A stretch of DNA of 64,000 bases. It comes from Caminibacter mediatlanticus TB-2 (GTDB taxonomy: Bacteria; Campylobacterota; Campylobacteria; Campylobacterales; Nautiliaceae). The position numbers were made by a program, and so were the translations under genes. Location of the stretch: positions 541,001 through 605,000 of the forward strand of contig NZ_CP040463.1 in NCBI RefSeq assembly GCF_005843985.1, in the 5' to 3' direction. Below, piece after piece: positions 1-8,680 of the stretch. The notes beneath the pieces were generated by a model that had not been told where the DNA came from, made no database searches, and saw only the letters and a list, made by a program, of their open reading frames with translations. Within the stretch, counting starts at the first letter, position 1, and each line of letters starts with the position of its first letter.

Positions 1-1
1 A

Positions 2-445
2 ATTGAAGATATCATAAAAATAGGAGCTACTCATAAAAGGGATTGTTTAGATTGTTTTGAAAATATTGAAGAAGTAAAAGAGTTAATAAAAAAAGCTAAT
101 GAAATAGTAAAAATTAAAGAGTATGAGGTTTTATCAATAAAAGGTGGATTTAGAGCTGCAAGTATTGATTATTTTCCTGTGGTTGGTAAAATTATAGATA
201 TAGATAAAACTCTAAAAGAGGATAAATATATAATAAAAGGTGATAGACCACGAAAAATTTTTTATAAAGAAGGTCTTTATATTATAAATGGAATGGGTGG
301 TAGAGGATTTTCTAATGCTGTTAGTTGTGCAAGAAGATTAGTAGAATATATATTTGAAAATAAAGATTTAGGTTTTTTAGATACAAAAAGACAATTTATA
401 AAATGGGCAAGAAAAGAGGGAGAAGAGTATGTTAAAAGTAGATAA
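2..445 (+). CDS. MnmC-like FAD-dependent oxidoreductase, C-terminal part (5' end outside window)
   Basis: The frame is open from base 2 to the stop at 443-445, so this is the last ~147 residues of a longer gene. The GTG at 179 is an internal codon, not the start. The fragment resembles the C-terminal part of DAO-type flavoenzymes: GFRAASIDYFPVVG matches the RA(x)RDxLPxVG segment of the MnmC oxidase domain, and GMGGRGFSNA matches its FAD-contacting G-G/S-RG segment. MnmC oxidises the wobble uridine side chain of tRNA (cmnm5s2U to nm5s2U). Other DAO-family oxidoreductases share this fold, so the substrate is inferred. Its end overlaps livG by 17 bases. Confidence 0.65.
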   Translation: MEDIIKIGATHKRDCLDCFENIEEVKELIKKANEIVKIKEYEVLSIKGGFRAASIDYFPVVGKIIDIDKTLKEDKYIIKGDRPRKIFYKEGLYIINGMGGRGFSNAVSCARRLVEYIFENKDLGFLDTKRQFIKWARKEGEEYVKSR

Positions 446-1196
446 GGTAACTAAAAAATTTGGAGGAGTTATTGCAATTAAGGATGTTAGTTTTAGTGTA
501 AAGCCTCTTGAAATATTTGGACTTATTGGACCAAATGGTGCAGGTAAAACAACACTTTTTAATATAATTACAGGAGTATTAAAACCAACAAGTGGACATG
601 TATATTTTAAAGATGAAGAAATTACTGGTCTATCTCCTGTTGATATTGTACAAAGAGGTATTGCAAGGACTTTTCAAAATATTAGGCTTTTTGGAAGTAT
701 GAGTGTTTTAGAAAATATCTTAATTGGTTTTCACAATCATTATAAATATAATTTTTTTGAGGCAATGTTTAGATTTCCAAGATTTTTTAAGGAAGAAAAG
801 GTCTATAAAGAAAAAGCATATGAAATTTTAGAATTTTTAAATATTGCAGATTATGCTCATTCTCCTGCAACTGCTTTGAGTTATGGAAATCAAAGAAAAG
901 TAGAAATAGCAAGGGCCTTAGCTACTGAACCAGATTTGTTGTTGCTTGATGAACCTGCTGCTGGTATGAACCCAAAAGAGACTGAAGAACTTGCAGAGAC
1001 AGTATTTAGATTGAGAAGTGAAAAAGAAAAAACAATTCTTTTTATTGAACATGATATGAAATTTGTGCAAAAAATTGCAGATAGAGTATTAGTATTAGAT
1101 TATGGAAAAACAATTTTTGAAGGCAAACCTGCTGATATGATGAAAGATGAAAAGGTTATTAAAGCGTATTTAGGAGATATCGATGTTGAAAGTTAA
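429..1196 (+). CDS. livG: LivG: branched-chain amino acid ABC transporter, ATP-binding subunit
   Basis: A 255-residue ABC ATPase of the LivG type that energises import of Leu/Ile/Val or related substrates from the cytoplasmic face. Walker A is GPNGAGKT at 34-41, the signature region LSYGNQRKVEIARAL at 150-164, and Walker B LLLLDEP at 170-176. The inserted segment around 100-125 and the GIARTFQNIRLF motif are typical of LivG rather than LivF. ATG 429 lies inside the preceding oxidoreductase gene, and livF follows with a 14-base overlap, so translation is probably coupled. No permease gene (livH/livM) lies in the visible upstream sequence. The family call is firm; the substrate is not visible in the sequence. 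Confidence 0.88.
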   Translation: MLKVDKVTKKFGGVIAIKDVSFSVKPLEIFGLIGPNGAGKTTLFNIITGVLKPTSGHVYFKDEEITGLSPVDIVQRGIARTFQNIRLFGSMSVLENILIGFHNHYKYNFFEAMFRFPRFFKEEKVYKEKAYEILEFLNIADYAHSPATALSYGNQRKVEIARALATEPDLLLLDEPAAGMNPKETEELAETVFRLRSEKEKTILFIEHDMKFVQKIADRVLVLDYGKTIFEGKPADMMKDEKVIKAYLGDIDVES

Positions 1197-1881
1197 AGAT
1201 TTAAAAGTTAAATATGGTGTTATTGAGGCTGTAAGAGGAATTGATTTTCATGTAAAAGCAAGTGAAATAGTAACTATTATAGGTGCTAATGGAGCAGGTA
1301 AAACTTCAACATTAAATGCAATTTTTAACTTAGTAAAAAAAGAAGGATATGTAGAGTTTGTAGAAGCAGATATTTCAAAAATACCTACACATTTAATAGT
1401 AAAAAGAGGTATTACTCTTGTGCCTGAGGGAAGAAAAATTTTTATAAATTTAACAGTCGAAGAAAATTTAAGAATAGGTGCATATTTAAATGATGAAAAT
1501 TATGAAAGATTAAGAGATGAGATGTATTCTCTTTTTCCTCGTCTTAAAGAAAAAAGAAATAATTATGGTGGTAGTTTAAGTGGAGGCGAACAACAAATGC
1601 TTGCAATTGCAAGGGCTTTAATGAGTGAACCTAAGATGCTTGTGCTTGATGAACCATCTCTTGGGCTTGCTCCAAAAATTGTAAAAGAGGTATTTGAAAT
1701 TTTAATTAGATTAAATAAAGAAAATGATATGACAATTTTACTTGTTGAACAAAATGCAGCAGCTGCCTTAAAAATTGCTAATAGAGGTTATGTAATGGAG
1801 AATGGAAAAATTGTATTAGAAGATGAAGCAAAAGCTTTACTTGCTTTTGATGAAATTAAGAAAAAATATCTTGGAGGTTAA
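1183..1881 (+). CDS. livF: LivF: branched-chain amino acid ABC transporter, ATP-binding subunit
   Basis: The 232-residue second ATPase of a Liv-type transporter. Walker A is GANGAGKT at 34-41, the signature LSGGEQQ at 132-138, Walker B near 152-158, and the LivF-specific LVPEGRKIF is at about 79-87. ATG 1183 is preceded by TAGGAG and overlaps the end of livG by 14 bases. It would form a heterodimer with LivG. The gene ends head-on against the exonuclease gene: the two stop codons share the TTAA at 1878-1881, leaving no space for a separate terminator. Confidence 0.88.
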   Translation: MLKVKDLKVKYGVIEAVRGIDFHVKASEIVTIIGANGAGKTSTLNAIFNLVKKEGYVEFVEADISKIPTHLIVKRGITLVPEGRKIFINLTVEENLRIGAYLNDENYERLRDEMYSLFPRLKEKRNNYGGSLSGGEQQMLAIARALMSEPKMLVLDEPSLGLAPKIVKEVFEILIRLNKENDMTILLVEQNAAAALKIANRGYVMENGKIVLEDEAKALLAFDEIKKKYLGG

Positions 1882-2759
1882 ACTTTATTAAGTATTTTTC
1901 CAATTTTTTCTCTCATCCATTTTCCCATTTTCATATTATGATATGCCCAAGATAGATACTGCATATCAATTTCTGCTACATCTTCAATAAGCATTCCTTT
2001 ATATTTACCTATATTAAACCTAAACTCTATTGGAATATCTAAATTTTCAAGATGAGTTTTTATTGAGTGTTTTAAATCTTTATCTAAGTCTTCAAGACTT
2101 AGCATATATTCTATATAGTCTGGGTCTTTTACAATCACATCTACAATTTTTTCAAATTTATATTTACCTTGGTAGAATTTATCATAAAGAATTGGTTTTT
2201 GAGTAAGTTTAATTAACTCTTCATAGGTTAAATTATGATTTTTTAGAATATACTCAAAAAGTAAATATAAAACAACAACATCTCCTAATGCATCGTGTGC
2301 GTTAATTGTAATATTATATTTTTTACAAATATCTTTTTCTTTTTTATAAAGTCCTAATGCATATCTATTATATTGTAGACCAAATTTGCCATTTGGTAAA
2401 ATATGTTTTAATACTCTAAAAGTATCAATTAGCTTAAAAAAAGGATTAAATCCTTCTTTTCTTAACATCTCTAAATCAAATTCTGAATTATGAATAACTA
2501 TAATATTTTCCGGTGAATTTAACTCTTTTAATCTTTTATAAGAGTTAGTAAATTTTATTTGAGGTTTATCTTCTACCATTTCATTAGTAATATGATGTAC
2601 TGCCATAGCTTCATAACTTATAGGAATAGGAGGTTTTACAAGTTCGTTATGAATTTCTTCAATTTCTAAATCTTCATTTAATACTAAATAACTTAATTGG
2701 CAAATTCTATCTTCTTGTTTATTTCCTGTTGTTTCTGTATCAAGTATTATAATTTTCAT
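1878..2759 (-). CDS. DEDDh 3'-5' exonuclease (DnaQ/exonuclease X-like)
   Basis: A 293-residue protein with all catalytic residues of the DEDDh superfamily: D7 and E9 (LDTETTG), D95 (HNSEFD) and H155/D160 (HDALGD). The exonuclease fold covers about 1-175. The C-terminal portion (about 245-293, FNIGKYKGMLIEDVA...LSWAYHNM) resembles the small domain found behind exonuclease X-type enzymes. Likely role: trimming single-stranded 3' ends in DNA repair. No polymerase-binding clamp motif is evident, so I do not call it the epsilon subunit. It is the last gene of the minus-strand series that starts at glnK, overlapping its neighbour by 4 bases. Confidence 0.75.
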   Translation of the reverse strand: MKIIILDTETTGNKQEDRICQLSYLVLNEDLEIEEIHNELVKPPIPISYEAMAVHHITNEMVEDKPQIKFTNSYKRLKELNSPENIIVIHNSEFDLEMLRKEGFNPFFKLIDTFRVLKHILPNGKFGLQYNRYALGLYKKEKDICKKYNITINAHDALGDVVVLYLLFEYILKNHNLTYEELIKLTQKPILYDKFYQGKYKFEKIVDVIVKDPDYIEYMLSLEDLDKDLKHSIKTHLENLDIPIEFRFNIGKYKGMLIEDVAEIDMQYLSWAYHNMKMGKWMREKIGKILNKV

Positions 2760-3388
2760 TCAACTCCTTGTATTAGTGGTATTTTTATAGATATTTTGTT
2801 ATCTTGTTTTTTTATTTCGTAAGTAGTAGAATTTATATTAATATCATTAAAGTTTTCTATTGTTATTTCTATAAGAGGATATTTTTTATTATCTATTATA
2901 ATGCTCTCTCCAATTATAACTTTTGTAGTAACATAAGAGTTAGCAGTAATTAAATTTTTAAGGAGTCTTATTATTTCATTTTTATCTGAGTAAAATTCTG
3001 GAATAGTTGGGTCATAATATTTTTTTATATTAAAATTGCCTTTAAGAGTAAAGATATCACATACAAAATCTATAAGCATTGCAATATCAATTTTTTCTAA
3101 ATTACTTAATGAATAATTTGTAGGAGTGGTATCAATAAAAAATCTTATTGCTAATTTTTCATCAATTAATATTGAATAACCATTAAATTCAATATTATTA
3201 AATTTTATCTTTTCAAATTTTGTTTTGATTCCTGTTTTTGGAGCATTTGTTATAGCAAAATCAAAAATTTCTTTTATATTTTGAGAAGATAGAAATATTT
3301 CTGCTTCTTGATTACAATAAACTACTTCTCCTTTTTCATTAAAAATTATTAATGGATTAATATCATATTCGATTAATTTATTAAACAT
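2756..3388 (-). CDS. Histidine-free NtrB-like protein (PAS plus partial kinase ATPase region)
   Basis: A 210-residue protein. Residues ~1-95 resemble a PAS sensor (PLIIFNEKGEVVYCNQEAEIF). Residues ~100-165 resemble the start of a histidine-kinase ATPase domain (PEFYSDKNEIIRLLKNLITA, matching the D-x-x-x-(I/L)-x-x-(V/L)-L-x-N-L-x-x-N-A N-box region). The protein contains no histidine at all, so it cannot be an ordinary autophosphorylating kinase. The glycine-rich G boxes are also absent. It overlaps the NtrC-like gene by 8 bases and the exonuclease gene by 4, so the three are probably one transcript. Likely a signal-binding pseudokinase partner of the NtrC-like protein; this is inference. Confidence 0.6.
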   Translation of the reverse strand: MFNKLIEYDINPLIIFNEKGEVVYCNQEAEIFLSSQNIKEIFDFAITNAPKTGIKTKFEKIKFNNIEFNGYSILIDEKLAIRFFIDTTPTNYSLSNLEKIDIAMLIDFVCDIFTLKGNFNIKKYYDPTIPEFYSDKNEIIRLLKNLITANSYVTTKVIIGESIIIDNKKYPLIEITIENFNDININSTTYEIKKQDNKISIKIPLIQGVE

Positions 3389-4043
3389 TTAATTCTTTCA
3401 TTTTTTTTGTTAGTGTTACTCTATTCATTTTAAGTTTTTCTGAAATTTTTAGTTTTGATTTATAAATCTCTTTCATAGCACTAAATAATACCTTTTCAAA
3501 AGTTTTTATTTCTTCATCATAAGTTAAGTGTTCTTCTTTTAATATCTCTTTTAAAGCATCAAAAATTTCATTTTTAGAAGATAAAAGCATTTTTTTATAT
3601 ACTTGTCTTTTTAGAGAATTTAAATTTTCACTAATATCTGGATTTTTTATTTTTATTTTTTTATTTATTTTTAAAATTTCACTTGCTTCTTTTGTAAAAA
3701 GAGAAATAAAATCATTAATTTCTTCTTTTCTCTCTTTTAAAGGTTTTAATTCAATATCTATTGTAAAATATCTATCTATAATATCTTTATTTAAAAGTTT
3801 AGAACCTGTGGCAATTATAAATTCTCCGTTAACTATTTGTAATTTTTTATCAAAATCTTCTATTATTACAGGTTTAAGTATATCTTTATTTGGATTTATT
3901 ATTCCATCAGGTGCTATATATTTAGCGAGAAATGTTTTTCCAACTCCTACATCTCCCCAAATATATACATTTAGTTTTAAAGTTTTAATTTTATCAGCAA
4001 TATTTTTAATTTTTTGCATATATTCAGATTTAGCTATAAACAT
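3381..4043 (-). CDS. Miniature NtrC-like AAA+/Fis-type regulator without receiver domain
   Basis: 220 residues. It starts directly at the AAA+ module with no receiver domain. Walker A is GDVGVGKT at 30-37, Walker B PVIIEDFD at ~58-65, a sensor-I-like FIIATGSK is at ~75-82, R91 sits in DRYFTID, and PLKERKEEI at 101-109 matches the PLRERxEDI motif of sigma-54 activators. Only ~20 residues separate Walker A and B, so the GAFTGA loop that contacts sigma-54 is missing. The C-terminus (KISEKLKMNRVTLTKKMKEL) is a Fis-type helix-turn-helix. It can probably bind DNA but not remodel sigma-54 holoenzyme. It sits 24 bases downstream of the PDC membrane protein gene in the glnK-amtB series. Confidence 0.65.
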   Translation of the reverse strand: MFIAKSEYMQKIKNIADKIKTLKLNVYIWGDVGVGKTFLAKYIAPDGIINPNKDILKPVIIEDFDKKLQIVNGEFIIATGSKLLNKDIIDRYFTIDIELKPLKERKEEINDFISLFTKEASEILKINKKIKIKNPDISENLNSLKRQVYKKMLLSSKNEIFDALKEILKEEHLTYDEEIKTFEKVLFSAMKEIYKSKLKISEKLKMNRVTLTKKMKELNV

Positions 4044-4067
4044 AAAGCCCTTTTTAATGTAATTATA

Positions 4068-4898
4068 TTATTTTTTTATAAAGTATGTAAGGGCAAATAG
4101 CAATAAAGATATTCCAATAAATAAATATAAAGCATTTTGCATATAAGAAATATTTTGCAAGCTTGCCTTAAATACAAGCATTAATGTCTCAATTGCAAGT
4201 GCTATTAAAATTGATAAGATAAACTTTATAAAAGTTTTTTTCTCTAATTCTTCTTTTTTAAAACTTTTGAATAATACTTCTTGTTCGATTAGTGTTTTTG
4301 CTAAATCAAATATTGCAATTGCAATTGTTATATAAATAATAGGTTTAAAAAAACTCATAATTGTAATTTTGTGTATTTTTGTAACAATTTCATAAAAAGA
4401 GTAACTTAAAATAGAAAATGCAAAAACAATTAACATACTTCCTGCAAAAAGATAGAAATATTTAGTAATGTTATTAAAAACTTCGTGACTTTCAAGTAAT
4501 TTTAGTCTTTCAAGAAGTCTTTTTAAATTAAAATCAAGTGCAATAATTTTATCTTTTTCTTTTATAAAAAGAGTAATACATAAATTTCCTGTTGCTGAGC
4601 TTTTGTAAGGTTTTGTAATATATATATCGTTAAAATCAATTGAATTTAAAAGATATGCTCTTGAAATATTTGCTGCATTTTTATCTATTTTATTAGAATA
4701 AAAATTTGGTGAAATTTGTTTTTTAGTTTTATCATCTATAATATAGACAAGTTCTAATGATTTAAAGTGTGAAAATAGTTCTTTAAAAGAATTTTTTTCA
4801 TATTGTAATAAGTTATTATAATTATTTAAAAAAGTATCTTTTAAAAAACTTTCAATTTTATCTTTGTGTTGTAAATAAATTTCAATTAACTCATTCAT
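4068..4898 (-). CDS. PDC/Cache-like sensor with four-helix membrane domain
   Basis: 276 residues. The first ~145 residues resemble a PDC (Cache) ligand-binding fold: YIIDDKTKKQISPN, then a tyrosine segment, then DIYITKPYKSSATGNLCITL, close to the D..I(S/T).PY.S..TG..C.T pattern of such sensors. Four hydrophobic helices follow (about 146-168, 183-203, 224-245, 252-272). No transmembrane helix precedes the PDC part, so the usual periplasmic placement is not obvious. There is no output domain. It lies 55 bases after amtB and just before the NtrC-like gene, suggesting a sensor linked to ammonium supply. Function unknown. Confidence 0.6.
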   Translation of the reverse strand: MNELIEIYLQHKDKIESFLKDTFLNNYNNLLQYEKNSFKELFSHFKSLELVYIIDDKTKKQISPNFYSNKIDKNAANISRAYLLNSIDFNDIYITKPYKSSATGNLCITLFIKEKDKIIALDFNLKRLLERLKLLESHEVFNNITKYFYLFAGSMLIVFAFSILSYSFYEIVTKIHKITIMSFFKPIIYITIAIAIFDLAKTLIEQEVLFKSFKKEELEKKTFIKFILSILIALAIETLMLVFKASLQNISYMQNALYLFIGISLLLFALTYFIKK

Positions 4899-4953
4899 TT
4901 TTTGCCTTTATATTTAATAAAAAGGAGGAAAGAAGGAGGGCTTATGTTATTAA

Positions 4954-6603
<1,650 letters not shown>

Positions 6604-6696
6604 AAATAAAAACTGAATAATCTTTTATTAAAAATTGATTAAGTTTTAATCAAAAAAAGATTTTTTTTATCCTCTTTACTTTTTTAATAGTTTTGA

Positions 6697-6702
6697 TAAA
6701 AT
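6697..6702 (+). promoter_or_regulatory. Candidate -10 box for the FTR-like operon
   Basis: TAAAAT preceded by T-rich stretches, 19 bases before ATG 6722. The layout resembles other transcription starts in this window (TATAAT, then a poly-A/GG ribosome site, then ATG). Confidence 0.4.
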
Positions 6703-6721
6703 AGTCAAAAAAGGAGTAAGT

Positions 6722-7069
6722 ATGTTAAAACCAAAAAGAACAGATGTAGACCCAATGAGTGAAGAGTTTAAAAAACAAGAAGAAAAAACTAAAAAATTTG
6801 TAGAAAAAGTAGTAAATCAATTTGGATGGTGCATAACGCCAAATAAAGAAGTTTATGATGCGATAGTTTTAGGTCTTACAAGAAATAAGTTAATGTATGG
6901 AAAAATGTATTGTCCATGTTTTATTCCAATGGGAGATAAAGATGATAGAATTTGTCCTTGTAAACCTGCAATTGAGAGAGAGGTAGAAGAAGGATGTTGT
7001 CATTGTGGAATCTTTTGTAATCCAAATAAATGTGAAGAGATAAAAAAGGAACTAAATGAAAACAGTTGA
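6722..7069 (+). CDS. Ferredoxin:thioredoxin reductase catalytic-subunit-like protein
   Basis: 115 residues with the diagnostic cysteine series of FTR catalytic subunits: CPC (YCPCF), CPC (ICPCK) and CHC (CCHCG), which bind a 4Fe-4S cluster next to the active disulfide. Flanking motifs (NKLMYGKMYCPC, DDRICPC) match the family. No variable (FtrA) subunit is visible. Likely passes electrons from ferredoxin, possibly supplied by the pyruvate oxidoreductase encoded at 25.6 kb, to protein thiols. The next gene is a paralogue and overlaps by 14 bases, so the two are probably made together. Confidence 0.8.
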   Translation: MLKPKRTDVDPMSEEFKKQEEKTKKFVEKVVNQFGWCITPNKEVYDAIVLGLTRNKLMYGKMYCPCFIPMGDKDDRICPCKPAIEREVEEGCCHCGIFCNPNKCEEIKKELNENS

Positions 7070-7787
7070 TATAAACTCACCTGAATTTCAACAAGAATTT
7101 TTGAAAACAGAAAAATTTGCACATAGAGTAATTAATCAATTTAATTGGAAGTTTAATCCTAATGAAGAGATAGTTGAGAGAGTTTTAAAAGGACTTACTA
7201 ATAATAAAATTTTATATGGAAAGAGGTTTTGTCCTTGTTTTCCTGTTGAAAAGAGGAATGGTAAGTATGTAAGTAGTGATGATAGAATTTGTCCTTGTCC
7301 TCAGGCTATTGAGAAAGAAATTCCAGAAGATGGAGTATGTCATTGTGGAATTTTTTGCAATGAAGAGTATGTAAAAAACGAATTAAATAAAGAAAATAAA
7401 AAAGAAGAAATTCATATAGAAGGTTTAAGTGTTGGAGAAATTGAAGAAATTTTACAAAAAGACCAAATTTTAGGCCGTGAACTTGAAATATTACTTCAAG
7501 CTCGTCAAAAAGGTTTAGTAAGTTTTAAACTTATTGATATTAGAGAGCCATTTGAAAATCAAATGATGAGAATTAAGGGGACTGATAAACTACTTCCAAT
7601 TAGCAAAGTTCAATTTGATTTAGATGAGTGGATGAAATTAAAAAATGAAAGAATAATAATTTATTGTCATGTTGGAAGTAGAAGTGCTTATTTACAAAGA
7701 GCTTTAAAAGAACAACTTGGATTTGATAAAGTTGGAAATTTAACATATGGAATTGCTGATTATTTTGGAGAAATTGAGAGAGGATGA
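7056..7787 (+). CDS. FTR catalytic domain fused to rhodanese domain
   Basis: 243 residues in two modules. Residues ~1-110 repeat the FTR catalytic domain with CPC-CPC-CHC cysteines (FCPCF, ICPCP, VCHCG). Residues ~125-243 are a rhodanese/sulfurtransferase domain, with VSFKLIDIREPFE at its start and the active-site loop IIIYCHVGSRS, where the cysteine would carry a persulfide. ATG 7056 is preceded by AAGGA and lies inside the previous gene. The fusion suggests electron-driven reduction of a persulfide or a disulfide made by the rhodanese half; this is inference. Confidence 0.8.
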   Translation: MKTVDINSPEFQQEFLKTEKFAHRVINQFNWKFNPNEEIVERVLKGLTNNKILYGKRFCPCFPVEKRNGKYVSSDDRICPCPQAIEKEIPEDGVCHCGIFCNEEYVKNELNKENKKEEIHIEGLSVGEIEEILQKDQILGRELEILLQARQKGLVSFKLIDIREPFENQMMRIKGTDKLLPISKVQFDLDEWMKLKNERIIIYCHVGSRSAYLQRALKEQLGFDKVGNLTYGIADYFGEIERG

Positions 7788-7791
7788 TTTT

Positions 7792-7828
7792 AATGGAAAA
7801 TGGAAAATTTCACAATGTAAAATTTCAT
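7792..7828 (+). repeat. Heptanucleotide repeat, copy A
   Basis: Two exact AATGGAA units (7792-7805) followed by degenerate units ending in ACAATGTAAAATTTCAT. It is related to copies at 8179, 8304, 18652, 21433 and 34597. It lies between the FTR-rhodanese gene and the next small gene. Confidence 0.6.
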
Positions 7829-7875
7829 ATAAATAAAATTGCCAATAAATAATATACCAATTATTAAGGAGAAAA

Positions 7876-8169
7876 ATGTATATTCTTGGTATTCCTTTAA
7901 AAAAAGAGCAAATCTCTTCATCAAAAGAAGCTGATAGATTTGCAAAAGTTTTTGTAGAAAATGGAGAAATTAAAAAAATTGATTATGTTAATAACAGAGA
8001 TGATTTAGTTGGAGTTGTTCATTTTTATATTACTCCAAAAGAAGAGTATGTTTTTGATTTTTTAGAAGCAGGGGCTGAGCCGTTAATGACTCCAAGAGAA
8101 GAGATGAATATTAATGATATAGTTGAAGCTTTTTTATTTAGAGAGTTATATTCTTATGGAAGCATATAA
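7876..8169 (+). CDS. Conserved-looking small protein of unknown function
   Basis: 97 residues after a clear AAGGAG ribosome site. I do not recognise it with certainty. The opening (MYILGIPLK followed by SKEADRFAKVFVENGEIKK) loosely resembles the NifX/NifB-C dinitrogenase-cofactor fold (small, Rossmann-like, no cysteines), but the match is weak. It follows the FTR-rhodanese gene on the same strand with a repeat-bearing spacer between them. Confidence 0.5.
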   Translation: MYILGIPLKKEQISSSKEADRFAKVFVENGEIKKIDYVNNRDDLVGVVHFYITPKEEYVFDFLEAGAEPLMTPREEMNINDIVEAFLFRELYSYGSI

Positions 8170-8178
8170 TACTCATTA

Positions 8179-8220
8179 ACAATGGAAAATGGATGATGGA
8201 AAATGATGAAAAATATTAAA
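8179..8220 (+). repeat. Heptanucleotide repeat, copy B
   Basis: ACAATGG/AAAATGG/ATGATGG units followed by AAAATGATGAAAAATATT. The latter segment recurs nearly exactly at 34624-34640, which ties copies B and F together. Confidence 0.6.
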
Positions 8221-8272
8221 TCACATGGATTCAAGTATTTTTAAAATCACATGGATGCAAGTATTTTTAAAA
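8221..8272 (+). repeat. Tandem pair of 26-base direct repeats
   Basis: Units at 8221-8246 and 8247-8272 differ at a single position (GGATTCAAG versus GGATGCAAG). They abut without a spacer, immediately after heptad copy B. Two units without a spacer do not make a CRISPR array. Confidence 0.85.
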
Positions 8273-8303
8273 TAACTAAATTATATCGAATTGGTATGAG
8301 TTT

Positions 8304-8331
8304 AGAATGGAGAATTGAGGATGGAAGATAC
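8304..8331 (+). repeat. Heptanucleotide repeat, copy C
   Basis: AGAATGG/AGAATTG/AGGATGG/AAGATAC, four heptads that run into the start of the next gene; the GGAG of this repeat serves as its ribosome site. Confidence 0.55.
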
Positions 8332-8644
8332 AAAATTTATTATTGAAAAGATTATTAATAGTATTTCAAAAGATGATAATGTAAAAATTGCGACTACAAA
8401 TAAAGAAATTTTTGATGCAGAATTGATTGATAATGATGTAAAACTAAAAAGATATTATCACTATATTATTGTTGATAAAAAACAGGATATTAAACCTTTT
8501 TTTAGGGCTTTAAGAAATGGGGGATATATAATTTCTCTTGAAAAGTTTGATGAAGAGTATCTCCAAGATATCGGATTTTCTGCAATAAGTGAGTTTGATA
8601 ATCTTCAAATTATAAAAAAAGTACATTCTTGGAATGACTTTTAA
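8321..8644 (+). CDS. Hypothetical protein
   Basis: 107 residues from ATG 8321; a TTG at 8315 would add two residues. I prefer the ATG because GGAG at 8309-8312 is well spaced for it. I do not recognise the family. The segment YIIVDKKQDIKPFFRALRNGGYIISLEKF resembles the last strands of a Rossmann-type methyltransferase (RxLxxGGxxI), but no SAM-binding motif is present. Its first codons come from heptad repeat C, so its translation start may have been created or moved by the repeat. Confidence 0.5.
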   Translation: MEDTKFIIEKIINSISKDDNVKIATTNKEIFDAELIDNDVKLKRYYHYIIVDKKQDIKPFFRALRNGGYIISLEKFDEEYLQDIGFSAISEFDNLQIIKKVHSWNDF

Positions 8645-8680
8645 TTTTTTCTTTATATAATTTCAAAAAAAGGTGTTGTT

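Noticed and set aside
179-445. Separate 88-residue gene starting at GTG 179
   Set aside because: The frame continues upstream to base 2 with matching family motifs across the GTG, so it is the tail of a longer gene.
8221-8272. Possible CRISPR repeats
   Set aside because: Only two units, with no spacer between them and no cas genes nearby.
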